Origin: CALARM01 sp964431735
GTDB taxonomy: Bacteria > Vulcanimicrobiota > SpSt-956 > JAKJGF01
Length of the DNA stretch: 26,907 bases
Assembly (NCBI GenBank): GCA_964431735.1
Contig: CAYSLJ010000101.1
Span: forward strand, 1-26,907
Reading direction: 5' to 3'
The position numbers were made by a program, and so were the translations under genes. The notes beneath the pieces were generated by a model. It did no database searches and was not told where the DNA came from. It was given only the letters and a program-made list of their open reading frames with translations. This document shows, one piece after another, positions 1 to 9,000 of the stretch; position 1 is the stretch's first letter, and each line of letters starts with the position of its first letter.

Positions 1-108
1 TCACCCACCGGAAGGGTGTAGAATAAATATTACTTTTCGGATAGGTTCTTAGTCTAATAGCTCGTTAGCCTTTGTTTTTAAGAAATCTGCAAAAATATAT
101 TTATAAAT

Positions 109-852
109 TTACCGGAAATTAATAAAATCCTTTCTTATTTTTTGCAATAATTCTCCGTAGGAATTTATTTCTAACATGCCCTTCTGTTTCCAGTATTCAT
201 AATCTGCAGGTAGAAATTCCGAGCCAAAGGTAGATTTGTTTTTCATTGCAAGAAAGCATTCTTCAAGCATATCATCTGTCTCTACAGGTTTTTCTCCTGT
301 TATACAGGGATAGATTAATTCAGCAGTTTCTGAGGCTTTCTTCTTTGCTTCTGCCGGATCTTTCAGAACTTTCGGGAAAAAGCCGATGGTGTCGAGCCTT
401 CCCACTACTTTTATGCCGAGAGCACTCATAAGCATATAAAGAAAATCGTGGACTTCTTTAAGTCCTCCGCTTGCAGTAGTGGAAACGGTGAGACCCGGTT
501 TCCCGGCCAGTCTTATCGTATGGTACCAGCAGCAGAGCCTGTCCAGAAAGGTTTTCATCTGCCCCGATACTTGCATGGTATAAACGGGGGAACCGAAGAT
601 GATAAAATCTGCTTCCAGGAGTTTTTCTTTTATCATAGCCATATCGTCTGTTTTATCCTGAGGACAGAAGCCTTTTGTCATACAGAGCCAGCAGCCTTTA
701 CAGTAATTTATGTTTATATGGCCTGCCGTTAAAATCTCACAGGTAATATTTTTGTCTTTCTCAATAATAGAATCAGTCATCATTTTTGTCAGGGTATAAG
801 TATTTGAGTTTTCTTTTAAGGGACTTCCTATAAAGGCAAATATTTTTTTCAT
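109..852 (-). CDS. Flavodoxin-fold NAD(P)H-dependent FMN reductase-like / iron-sulfur flavoprotein-like
   Basis: Predicted cytoplasmic FMN-binding oxidoreductase of about 247 residues. The N-terminus (KKIFAFIGSP, then N-S-N-T) is the phosphate-binding start of the NADPH-dependent FMN reductase fold, and FGSPVY at residues 86-91 is the second flavin-contacting loop. Residues 51-63 hold four cysteines spaced C-x2-C-x2-C-x5-C (C51, C54, C57, C63). That matches the compact [4Fe-4S] motif of Isf-type iron-sulfur flavoproteins, so an electron-transfer or quinone/peroxide reductase role is plausible; the substrate is unknown. I chose the ATG at 852 because AGGAG lies just upstream. An in-frame start at 918 exists, but the extra 22 residues are translated from a GTRACGC repeat and the ribosome-binding site. 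The two lipoprotein genes upstream on the same strand are separated from it by repeat copies, so co-transcription is uncertain. Confidence 0.85.
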   Translation of the reverse strand: MKKIFAFIGSPLKENSNTYTLTKMMTDSIIEKDKNITCEILTAGHININYCKGCWLCMTKGFCPQDKTDDMAMIKEKLLEADFIIFGSPVYTMQVSGQMKTFLDRLCCWYHTIRLAGKPGLTVSTTASGGLKEVHDFLYMLMSALGIKVVGRLDTIGFFPKVLKDPAEAKKKASETAELIYPCITGEKPVETDDMLEECFLAMKNKSTFGSEFLPADYEYWKQKGMLEINSYGELLQKIRKDFINFR

Positions 853-879
853 TTCTTCTTCTCCTTCTGTTTTAGGTTT

Positions 880-945
880 CGTGACGGGTAACGCGTAACG
901 CGTGACGGGAGGAAGCAATTTACATGTTTATGCTCACGTCAGTAA
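880..945 (+). repeat. GTRACGC heptamer array plus right-end inverted repeat (partial element)
   Basis: Four tandem heptamers, GTGACGG-GTAACGC-GTAACGC-GTGACGG, occupy 881-908. They are followed by GAGGAAG and, at 928-945, the terminal sequence TTATGCTCACGTCAGTAA. The same end appears with one or two changes at 2953-2970 (inverted) and 18920-18937. The left half of the element is absent here. Confidence 0.8.
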
Positions 946-955
946 TAGGGCGGTA

Positions 956-1005
956 ACAGGTGACACATAATGGGCAGGAATATAATCCCATCACGGATCA
1001 CCTGT
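956..1005. terminator. Inverted repeat downstream of the lipoprotein gene, possible terminator
   Basis: Perfect 8-base arms ACAGGTGA (956-963) and TCACCTGT (998-1005) flank a 34-base loop just past the stop codon of the minus-strand gene ending at 1019. It resembles a degenerate heptamer repeat (GTAACAG, GTGACAC). There is no clear U-tract, so termination is only a guess. Confidence 0.3.
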
Positions 1006-1018
1006 CACGAATCCTTTA

Positions 1019-2875
1019 TCAGTGCTGAGTATAATAATTTTTCATGGCCGTAAAATTTGGTTTTTCTGCCCATGTGTCTACAGGATATCCTTCCGCATTA
1101 ACTGTGCCGTTTGCGCTGATTTTATAAACGCCAAATGTTGCTTCTGTACCGGTTTTCCATGCTTCATTAACAGTTGAAAAAACACAGGCTCCGAAAAATG
1201 GCCCCGTAGATTTTGCAGAAGGAAAAACTGATGATATCTGGCTTCTATAATACTCACCCTGGCCATCTTCAGTTGTTACATCTGTTCCTATTTCCTTGCC
1301 TATCTCAAAGAAACAGAATGGAATTGATTTACCATTGTTTATTGCTGCAGACGCAGAAGGAAAAGTAGTCTCTACATAAGTTTTCAGTGACGGGCCATCT
1401 TTGAAGGTATTGATGGCTGCAATAAAACGATTATTAAAGACATCATCAGAAACTCCATTGTTTTTTAAAGCAGTTTTAAGTTCCTGAAGCTTGACGATAC
1501 CCTCGGTAGTCCCGCCAAACAGACCAAAACAGAGAGGACACGTAATGGCAATTCTCTCACTGTCAGCTATGCCTGCTCTATCTTCAGCATTTATTAACTT
1601 AGCTATAGTTTTTGCAGCCAGTTCTATTGTCTGACCATTCTCTCCGAGCTCCGGTTCATTTCCAACACACCACATTATAACTGCAGTATTTCTTTTCCCG
1701 CCGGGATATACTTCATTTACAAAATTTGTTAACCACGTGTTTGCATTGTTGTTATTTATATTCCCGACAAACCAGGCAGATACCGAGTAGGCAATAGAAA
1801 TTCCTTTCCTGTTACAATAGTTCATAAAGTTAGTATGGTTACGTCCCGAACCTGGCTGGTTCAGATCATACATATGGAGGAAGTTAACGCCTACTTTCGC
1901 AAAGTTACCAATATCATCTCTGCCATCAGAGCCCCATAATTTATTGAAACCGTCATTGCAGAAATCGGAATCGTTATATATACCAGCCATGCCGGGCCTG
2001 TAGTCATGGGGAGAAGGTTTGTAGCAAATACCTTTCAGGGGGCTTTTATCTGCAACACGTTGAATTGCCACAGAATATAAGCCTCCCACACCTCCTGGCG
2101 TACCTATGAGTATATAATGATTAATCTCTCCTGCTGTTGCAACTGCATCTGTCACGGTTGTAAAGTAATAACCGTTTTTCGTTGCAGAGATTGTAGAGGC
2201 TTCACCGGTTCTTACATCGTAAAAGCAGGCTATCCCTTTTGCAAAGGTTACCAGTGCAGACCAGTCTATTGTTCCGTTATTATTTAAATATCCTCGGGAC
2301 TGATAAACTACAGGTGCTCCGTCTTTATTGGATACAAGCTGTACTGATACACTGCCCATAGGATCAAACTGGGCAGTCATATCTTTTCCGAGTGTGCCTT
2401 CTGTTACAACGGAATCCATTGTTGATACCATTATATATCCTGTATTTGCATTATAGGGGTGGTCTGAGCCCATAACGGCATTCCATTCGTCGTACCTCAC
2501 CATAATGACATTCACTGTCGAATATATTTGAGAGTTGCTGGCGTTAAATATGGTGTTTACCTTTACATAACCGTCTTTAGTAGCTGTAAGTTTATATCTA
2601 CCTGCTGAAATATTGGGGAAAGAATATTTTCCGCTGGAATCGGTCTGAACTGTGTATATAACCGATCCGGCTATTCCCAGTCCATAGGTTTCAAGACTGC
2701 ATGTTGCCCCTCCCACTGGTTGTGCCTGTGAATTCGTTACGACTCCTTTAACTGTAAAGGTTGTTGGAGTAGGAGTGGTAACAGGTTGCACTGTAGAGTC
2801 AGAACCGCAACTGCTCAGAGTAAAAATACACACAAGAACGAATAAAACTATTAAGTGATAATTTTTTATTTTCAT
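1019..2875 (-). CDS. Lipoprotein with carboxypeptidase-regulatory-like domain and GH-A-type glycoside hydrolase-like domain
   Basis: Surface or periplasmic lipoprotein of 618 residues. Residues 1-23 form a type II signal peptide: Lys residues, a hydrophobic core and lipobox L-S-S-C with C23. A Thr/Pro linker follows (about 24-40), then a carboxypeptidase-regulatory-like beta-sandwich (about 41-125, with SGKYSFPNISAGRYKL). A second module (about 130-260) is shared with the neighbouring lipoprotein. The C-terminal 350 residues look like a clan GH-A TIM barrel. VGNEPEL at 404-410 offers E407 as acid/base, and CFFEIGKE around 521-528 offers E524 as nucleophile. The fold resembles the GH2/GH5/GH72 superfamily, but the substrate cannot be read. 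GAGGA precedes the ATG with good spacing. It is a paralogue of the gene at 3025-5499. The hydrolase call is motif-based and moderately sure. Confidence 0.8.
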   Translation of the reverse strand: MKIKNYHLIVLFVLVCIFTLSSCGSDSTVQPVTTPTPTTFTVKGVVTNSQAQPVGGATCSLETYGLGIAGSVIYTVQTDSSGKYSFPNISAGRYKLTATKDGYVKVNTIFNASNSQIYSTVNVIMVRYDEWNAVMGSDHPYNANTGYIMVSTMDSVVTEGTLGKDMTAQFDPMGSVSVQLVSNKDGAPVVYQSRGYLNNNGTIDWSALVTFAKGIACFYDVRTGEASTISATKNGYYFTTVTDAVATAGEINHYILIGTPGGVGGLYSVAIQRVADKSPLKGICYKPSPHDYRPGMAGIYNDSDFCNDGFNKLWGSDGRDDIGNFAKVGVNFLHMYDLNQPGSGRNHTNFMNYCNRKGISIAYSVSAWFVGNINNNNANTWLTNFVNEVYPGGKRNTAVIMWCVGNEPELGENGQTIELAAKTIAKLINAEDRAGIADSERIAITCPLCFGLFGGTTEGIVKLQELKTALKNNGVSDDVFNNRFIAAINTFKDGPSLKTYVETTFPSASAAINNGKSIPFCFFEIGKEIGTDVTTEDGQGEYYRSQISSVFPSAKSTGPFFGACVFSTVNEAWKTGTEATFGVYKISANGTVNAEGYPVDTWAEKPNFTAMKNYYTQH

Positions 2876-2952
2876 AAATATTCCTCTCTTTTTTTAGATT
2901 TTCCCCTGCCGGTACCATATTACACTCTTTCCCGTCAGAGGATTTATATTTT

Positions 2953-3022
2953 TTATTGACCTGAGCATAAGCATGCAATAAAGGTCTTCCTCCCGTCACG
3001 GGTCACGCGTTACGCGTCACGC
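2953..3022 (-). repeat. GTRACGC heptamer element, right half, inverted
   Basis: Reading the minus strand, GTGACGC-GTAACGC-GTGACCC-GTGACGG is followed by GAGGAAGACCTTTATT and the end motif. The end is seen on the plus strand as TTATTGACCTGAGCATAA at 2953-2970. The same tail follows the array at 18869-18937, so this is the same element in opposite orientation. It lies between the two lipoprotein genes. Confidence 0.85.
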
Positions 3023-3024
3023 TA

Positions 3025-5499
3025 CTAATTGGTAAGAACAAGTAAAAATTTCACATTCGGGTTATTTGTAGAACCTGTAGCCACGTAGGAATATATCTCA
3101 CCATTCTCTTCATTATCTTTAATAGTAAACTGGTCAGATGTTGCTCCCCATGCGACTACATTTGTTCCTGACCAGTTGACAGCTTTGAACCGCATAATAT
3201 GAATATCTGTACCATATACATCATACAGTGCAAGAGGATTTGATTTAGTATTTTTCCATACAGCTTTTGGCACCCATGTGCCTTTACCGTCAGTCGCCTT
3301 TATCCACTTACAGGTTGATTTATCCACATCTAACTCTTTCCACTCATAACTGATATTAAATACTTCCTGATATCCTTTACTATCGTTAAGATCAACATAA
3401 TAGTGAACCGTATACATCTTATTCTCGAATTTGCTTTTTGCCACTCTGTTTACAAGGAAACTGTTTGCATGTTTCAAATTACATGTATATTTGCTTCCGC
3501 TGGATTTATCTGAATTACGGCCTCCGAACATATAAGGTTTGTTCGCCTGTCCCCCTGGTTCAGCATTATTTTCACCCTTATCCCACTGAATTGTCTGGAG
3601 AGGGCTGTCGCCTTTAAATCCAAGCCAGTTGTCTGTTTCTCTCGAACTTAATCCTGCATTGTCCTGAATAAGATAATTCTTTGCCATAGTTATTACTCCG
3701 GCACTGTTCGGGAAAAATACATTGTTTGTATAATAAGCTTCATTTCCCGGATAGGAGGTGATAACTCCGGAAATCACAGAATCTGTATGATTTATAAGTG
3801 TATAATTCTGATTTTCCCAGCTCTGTATAACGAGAGGGTACATATTAGAGTTATCATAGACAGGTAACTCAATACCTCCTTTGTTTCTTCTGACGAATAG
3901 ATCAGACGTATGGCTGTTAAGATCCCATACGCCGGCCCTTGTGTATTTTCGGAGAAGGTTTCTTTGAAATCCCGGAGCGGGAGCGATTGGAATAAAGGTA
4001 CCTTTCTTCAGCCATAATGCAGGATTTGGACAATAACTGTAATCCTTGATACCGGTTAATTCAGTATTGGGATCCAGACTGGCAGTTTCCATAATATGGT
4101 TCTTTACATTGGATCTCAGAGTGGCCGAGTCGCCGGAACCGGTTGTCATATCACTGTTAACACCCCTCCAGTCAATATTGAAGGTAATAGATCTTGCATC
4201 AAAGGCCCATCCGAAGGGAAACATATGGTTTATTATTGTACCTGTACCCTGGCCGTTTACATAATCTGTCACAAGGGCTACATTATCTGTTATGCCCGGT
4301 AAATAGGGAATATAATATTCGAAACCTGCCTCATTGTTTACAAGATATACTTTCTGGTTTGGATCCCAGGCACTTGCAGTTGTTTCTCCCTGCTTAACGC
4401 TTTCTTTCCCGTTATTGATTTTCCCTGAACCAGCTGCCATATATCCGTCAACACGTCCTGACATGGCAGGGTCGAAATATTCTTTACCGGGATCGGCTGT
4501 GGTATAGGCATATTTTACGGTCATAATCTCGGGAATAGATGCATATACTGTATAGGGTTGATTGTTAAAGGTTATACTATCACCGATGGAAAGCTTTTTT
4601 CTGATGTAGTTAATGCCGTCAACTGTTTTCGTGTCTGCATAGACTGCAGGGTTGCTCTGAAGACTTCCGTCCTGATTATATATACCCTGTTTTTGAAAAG
4701 CAGAAGATGACATAGGGGGAAGATCCAGTGTATCTCCTCCTATACCACCTGTCCCGCTGACGAGAATATAATGGTTTATTTCGCCTGCTACCGCTACGGC
4801 GTCTGTCTCGGTTTTTGTCTGGAATTCAGTAACTTTCTGAGCGGTGATTGTGCAGGTCTCACCTGTTTTAACATTGTGAAAATTTGCTATTCCTCTGTCA
4901 TATGTCACCTCTGCAGGCCAGTCCACTGTCCCGTCATTCTTTAAAAACCCTTTGTCCTCGTAAACAGAGGGAGCACCGTCTTTATTGGATATTATTTCTA
5001 CGGAAATACCGGCAAGGGATGGGTTTATTTCATAACTCCCTGTCGATACCATCACATATCCCGTATTGGGATCATAGGGGTAAGAACCCATGACTGACGG
5101 CCATTCGTTAATACTTATCATAATGATATTGAGTGTGTTTTTAACAGATGTAAGGTCAGAGGGGTAAAATATGGTATTTACCTTTACATATCCGTCTTTA
5201 CTGCTAACAAGTTTATATCTTCCCGAAGGGATGCCGGAGAAGGAATAGTTTCCGTTAGAATCGGTCTGAGTGGTATATATAGCCGATTCTGTTATTGATG
5301 TGCCGTAATTTGAAAGTGCACAGTTTACTCCTCCTATGGGCAGGGATTGTGAGTTTGTTATGACTCCCTTTACCGTATAGGTAACAGGAGTGGGGGTAGT
5401 AACAGGCTGGACTGTAGAGTCAGAACCGCAGTTATTCAAAGAAAAAATACACAAAAAAAAGAGAAAACACCAGATAATTACACTTTTTTTCTCTCTCAT
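3025..5499 (-). CDS. Paralogous lipoprotein with carboxypeptidase-regulatory-like domain and unknown C-terminal region
   Basis: Secreted lipoprotein of 824 residues. The signal peptide ends in lipobox L-N-N-C with C24. The stem that follows, GSDSTVQPVTTPTP, is identical to that of the lipoprotein at 1019-2875. Residues up to about 255 are homologous throughout between the two, including the regulatory-like beta-sandwich (about 40-128) and a second module ending in GEINHYIL. After that the proteins diverge completely. Residues 256-824 are rich in Asn, Tyr, Trp and Gly, as in extracellular beta-rich proteins, and match no family I recognise. The last 160 residues could be one or two more beta-sandwich domains. 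AAAGGAGAG precedes the ATG. Twenty bases over the stem region (ACTGTAGAGTCAGAACCGCA) are identical in both genes, which points to duplication followed by swapping of the C-terminal part. Confidence 0.8.
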   Translation of the reverse strand: MREKKSVIIWCFLFFLCIFSLNNCGSDSTVQPVTTPTPVTYTVKGVITNSQSLPIGGVNCALSNYGTSITESAIYTTQTDSNGNYSFSGIPSGRYKLVSSKDGYVKVNTIFYPSDLTSVKNTLNIIMISINEWPSVMGSYPYDPNTGYVMVSTGSYEINPSLAGISVEIISNKDGAPSVYEDKGFLKNDGTVDWPAEVTYDRGIANFHNVKTGETCTITAQKVTEFQTKTETDAVAVAGEINHYILVSGTGGIGGDTLDLPPMSSSAFQKQGIYNQDGSLQSNPAVYADTKTVDGINYIRKKLSIGDSITFNNQPYTVYASIPEIMTVKYAYTTADPGKEYFDPAMSGRVDGYMAAGSGKINNGKESVKQGETTASAWDPNQKVYLVNNEAGFEYYIPYLPGITDNVALVTDYVNGQGTGTIINHMFPFGWAFDARSITFNIDWRGVNSDMTTGSGDSATLRSNVKNHIMETASLDPNTELTGIKDYSYCPNPALWLKKGTFIPIAPAPGFQRNLLRKYTRAGVWDLNSHTSDLFVRRNKGGIELPVYDNSNMYPLVIQSWENQNYTLINHTDSVISGVITSYPGNEAYYTNNVFFPNSAGVITMAKNYLIQDNAGLSSRETDNWLGFKGDSPLQTIQWDKGENNAEPGGQANKPYMFGGRNSDKSSGSKYTCNLKHANSFLVNRVAKSKFENKMYTVHYYVDLNDSKGYQEVFNISYEWKELDVDKSTCKWIKATDGKGTWVPKAVWKNTKSNPLALYDVYGTDIHIMRFKAVNWSGTNVVAWGATSDQFTIKDNEENGEIYSYVATGSTNNPNVKFLLVLTN

Positions 5500-5598
5500 A
5501 CTTATAACACTCTCCTTTTGTAATTTTTAATTGTTTATTTGTATGATTTTTTACTTTTTTATATTGTTTTGCTTTATTCTCCTTTCTTCTTATTATTA

Positions 5599-5733
5599 CT
5601 ACAGATCTGGAGTTTTTACTTTTTCCTGTGATTTTCTAAGAGCTTCTTTTTCATAATCCTTATAACATTCGTCGGAAAGAAATTTTTTACCTTTTATTTC
5701 TATGGATTTTTTATCAGATAATTTCTTATAACA
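5599..5733 (-). pseudogene. 5'-truncated ORF remnant resembling the end of a small zinc-finger protein
   Basis: An open frame of 44 codons ends in TAG and has no start codon. It begins CYKKLSDKKSIEIKGKK and continues FLSDECYKDYEKEA before a Lys-rich tail. The pattern of a Cys, an I-E-I-K-G-K-K-F strand and then S-D-E-C-Y resembles the second half of small treble-clef/TRASH-like zinc-binding proteins. Going upstream, the frame meets TGA and TAA at 5734-5739, inside the terminal inverted repeat of the adjacent element. The simplest reading is that insertion of the element removed the 5' part. Chance coding in AT-rich DNA is the alternative. Confidence 0.4.
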
Positions 5734-5734
5734 T

Positions 5735-5950
5735 CATTATAGTTAGTTTCATAACTTATTAGAAATTAAGTGCTTCGTGACGCGTAACGCGTCACGCGTG
5801 ACGCGAGGATTATCTGTAATTTGTTGTGAACTACACTATAATGAACTCGTAATGCGTAAAGCGTAATGCGTGATGCGTGATTAAACCCGTCACGCGTTAC
5901 GCGTTACGCGTCACGATCTAATAACTTATGAAATACACTATCATTATAAT
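5735..5950. repeat. Composite palindromic repeat block with three heptamer arrays
   Basis: A first unit (5735-5844) begins CATTATAGT and ends ACTATAATG, perfect 9-base inverted ends with further imperfect pairing inside. Its core at 5777-5804 is GTGACGC-GTAACGC-GTCACGC-GTGACGC, and 5776-5796 is a perfect hairpin with 9-base arms and loop TAA. A second stretch has GTAATGC/GTAAAGC/GTGATGC units (5849-5880) and an inverted GTRACGC array (5887-5916). The block closes with TCTAATAACTTATGAAATAC, the inverse of its start. The arrangement suggests nested or tandem insertions. Confidence 0.8.
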
Positions 5951-5977
5951 AATAAATGTGTAAAAAAAATTTTTAAT

Positions 5978-6005
5978 TTGTAAAGAAGTGTAAATCTGAT
6001 ATAAT
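5978..6005 (+). promoter_or_regulatory. Sigma-70-type promoter of the NRPS gene
   Basis: A -35-like TTGTAA at 5978-5983, a 16-base spacer and a perfect TATAAT at 6000-6005 lie 34 bases before the NRPS start codon. The gene has its own AGGAG site at 6027-6031, seven bases before the ATG. No CRP-like TGTGA-N6-TCACA operator is seen, which matters because the encoded protein carries a nucleotide-binding-like domain. Confidence 0.6.
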
Positions 6006-6038
6006 ATATAAAATTTATTTTCAGCGAGGAGATTTTTC

Positions 6039-9000
6039 ATGGACAGTATATATTACCCTCTGAATATTATAAAAGATATAGTTTCTTCAGATAAATTGCC
6101 GCATATTGATAACATGAACGATAAAGGAGAAAGACCTTATTACCCTCTTACATCACAGCAGAAACCTGTATTTATAGTAGAACAGATGGGAAATATAGGA
6201 CTTTCCAATAATAATCCCCTCCTTCTCTCTATAGAAGGGAACCTGGATATTTCCAGGTTAAGTAAGGCAATTCAGACTCTTGTAGACAGACATGAAGCCC
6301 TGAGGATTACCTTTGATATGATTGACGGATTGCCTGTTCAGATTATCAATAAGAGAATAAAATTAAAGAAAACCTATAGAAAAACAGAGGATGATATAGA
6401 GAGTATAAAGGCGGAACATGTAAAACCTTTTGATATATTTAAAGGCCCTCTTTTCCGCGTTGAACTTTTAAATGTATCTCCTGAAAAACATTTTCTTTTT
6501 CTGGATTTTCACAGTCTCATCCTTGACGGTATTTCACTCAATATACTTCTTGAAGAACTTATGGATATTTATAATGGTAAAGAACTGAAAGAAATTACTG
6601 TTAAATACAGTGATTTTCTTATGTGGCATGAAGAATTACAGGGGAGTGAATATCTTAAAGAAAAAGAAACATACTGGATGAATGTATTTTCAGATGAAGT
6701 GCCTGTACTTGATTTGCTTACCGATTATTCCAGAAAACTGGGGCTAGGTTTTACGGGAAAGAGATATTATTTTACTCTTCGTCCCTCCTTATCCCGTGAT
6801 TTGAGACATATTTCTCACGAGATAAATATTCCTTTATATACAGTATTACTTGCATCTTTTAATATTCTTCTTGCAAAATATGTATCCAGTGATGATATAA
6901 TCACAGGTTTCCCTGTTACAGGTAGAAAACCCGGAATCGAAGGTCTTGCAGGTCTTTTTGTTAACACTATTCCTTTAAGAAATTTCCCGAAAGACGAAAA
7001 AACTTTCAGAGATTTTTCCGCAGAAGTCCATGAAAATCTTATAAAATCTTTTGAAAACCAGGATTACCAGATGGATTATCTTGTGGAAAAATTAAACCTT
7101 GAAAGAGAAACAGGCAGAAATCCTCTTTTTGATGTTGTATTTGCAGTTCAGCACATTGATGATTTTTCTCCTCACATTGACGGACTGAAGATAAATATTA
7201 TCCCCGGAAAAATAGAAGGTGTGAATTTTGATCTTACCCTTGTTACAGAAGAAAAAGGAGAAGATATCAGTTTTTATATAGAATACAGAACTGCTATCTT
7301 TAAAGAAGAAACTGTTAAAAACATGTCAGAACATTTTGTCTGCCTTCTTGAACATATAGTAAAAAATCCTGACAGTAAATTGAAAAATTTAAATATTCTT
7401 CCGGAAGAAGAATATAAGAAAATATTCTATGATTTTAATAAAACTGAAATGGATTTTGATAAAAACAGGACAGTAATAGAACTTTTTGAAGAAGAAGCAG
7501 AAAAAAATCCCGGGAATATTGCCCTTGTTTATAAAGATAAAAAACTTACATACAGGGAATTAAACGACATGGCAAATCAACTGGCACGATTGCTTCGCTC
7601 TAAAGGCATAAAACCTGATGATATAACAGGTATCCTGGCAGAACCTTCCCTTGAAATGATTGTAGGAACCATGGGTATTATAAAATCAGGTGCTGCCTAT
7701 ATGCCAGTAGATTTTAAATATCCACCTGAGAGGGTTAAATATATGCTGGAAGACAGCAAATCGTCTGTCATTTTAACAAAGAAGCATTTTCGCGTACATT
7801 TAAAGGATTTTTCAGGAGAGATAATAGAACTGGATGATATCAATCTTTATACAGGTGAAGCGTCCAATCCTCCTGTAATTACAAAACCTCACAATCTTGC
7901 CTATATTATATATACATCAGGTTCTACGGGAAAGCCAAAGGGTGTTATGATTGAACATGGTTCTCTTCTTAACCTGTCTCTCTGGCAGGCTCACAGTATA
8001 GATCTTACACGTGACGACAGATCTACAAAATATGCAGGTTTTGGTTTTGATGTTTCCATAGCGGAGATATTTGCCACATTTGTAACAGGTGCATCTCTTT
8101 ATGTAATAGGTGACGATATACGTATGTCTTTAAAAGACCTGAATGAATATTTTGAAAGCAGCCGTATAAATAAAATATTTCTGCCAACACAGTTCAGTGA
8201 ACATTTTATGGAACTTGTAGATAACAGGTCTTTATCTATAGTCGACGTGGCAGGGGAAAAACTGAAACATTATAAAAAAAGAAATTACCGGGTTCTTAAT
8301 AAATACGGCCCCACCGAATATACTGTTTATACGACATGTTTTGATGTAGATAAATTTTATGATAATATTCCTATCGGTAAGCCTGTATGGAATACGAAAA
8401 TCTTTATAGTGGATAAATATAACAGATTACAGCCTGTCGGAGTTGCGGGAGAACTCTGTATAGCAGGTGCAGGTCTTGCGAGAGGTTATTTGAATGCTCC
8501 TGCCCTTACGTCAGAGAAATTTGTAGAAAACCCTTTTATACCGGGAGAGAAAATGTACCGTACAGGAGACCTTGCAAGATGGCTTCCTGACGGAAACATT
8601 GAATATCTCGGCAGAATGGATCAGCAGGTTAAAATAAGAGGTTTTAGAATTGAACTCGGTGAAATAAAAGAGGAATTATTAAAAATCGAGTCAATAAAGG
8701 AAGCTGCAGTCATAGACAGGGACGATGATGGAGGTAATAAATATCTCTGTGCCTATTTTGCTTCAGAGGAAAAATTAGATATAGAAGAAATAAAAGAGAT
8801 TCTTTCTAAAGAACTGCCCGAATACATGATACCTGCCCATATAATTCAGCTTGAAAAAATCCCTCTGAATGCCAACGGGAAACTTGATAGAAAAGCTCTT
8901 CCTGCCCCTGATGCTCATCTTGCAGGCGAATACGTTGCACCTGTCCATGATAAGGAAAAAAAGATTGCCGAAGTCTGGCAGACAGTACTCGGTATAAAAA

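Larger units (their letters stand above)
5500..6038. other. Gene-free divergent intergenic region
   Basis: This gap of 539 bases separates the minus-strand lipoprotein gene from the plus-strand NRPS gene. In order it holds an AT-rich leader of the lipoprotein gene with its AAAGGAGAG site, a 44-codon ORF remnant (5599-5733), a composite repeat block (5735-5950) and the NRPS promoter (5978-6005). No intact gene was seen. Confidence 0.8.

Noticed and set aside
881..908. Heptamer arrays as a CRISPR array
   Set aside because: The units are 7 bp with no spacers, and no cas genes are present.
853..918. N-terminal extension of the flavoprotein to a start at 918
   Set aside because: The added residues are a translation of the GTRACGC repeat and the ribosome-binding site; the ATG at 852 has AGGAG upstream.
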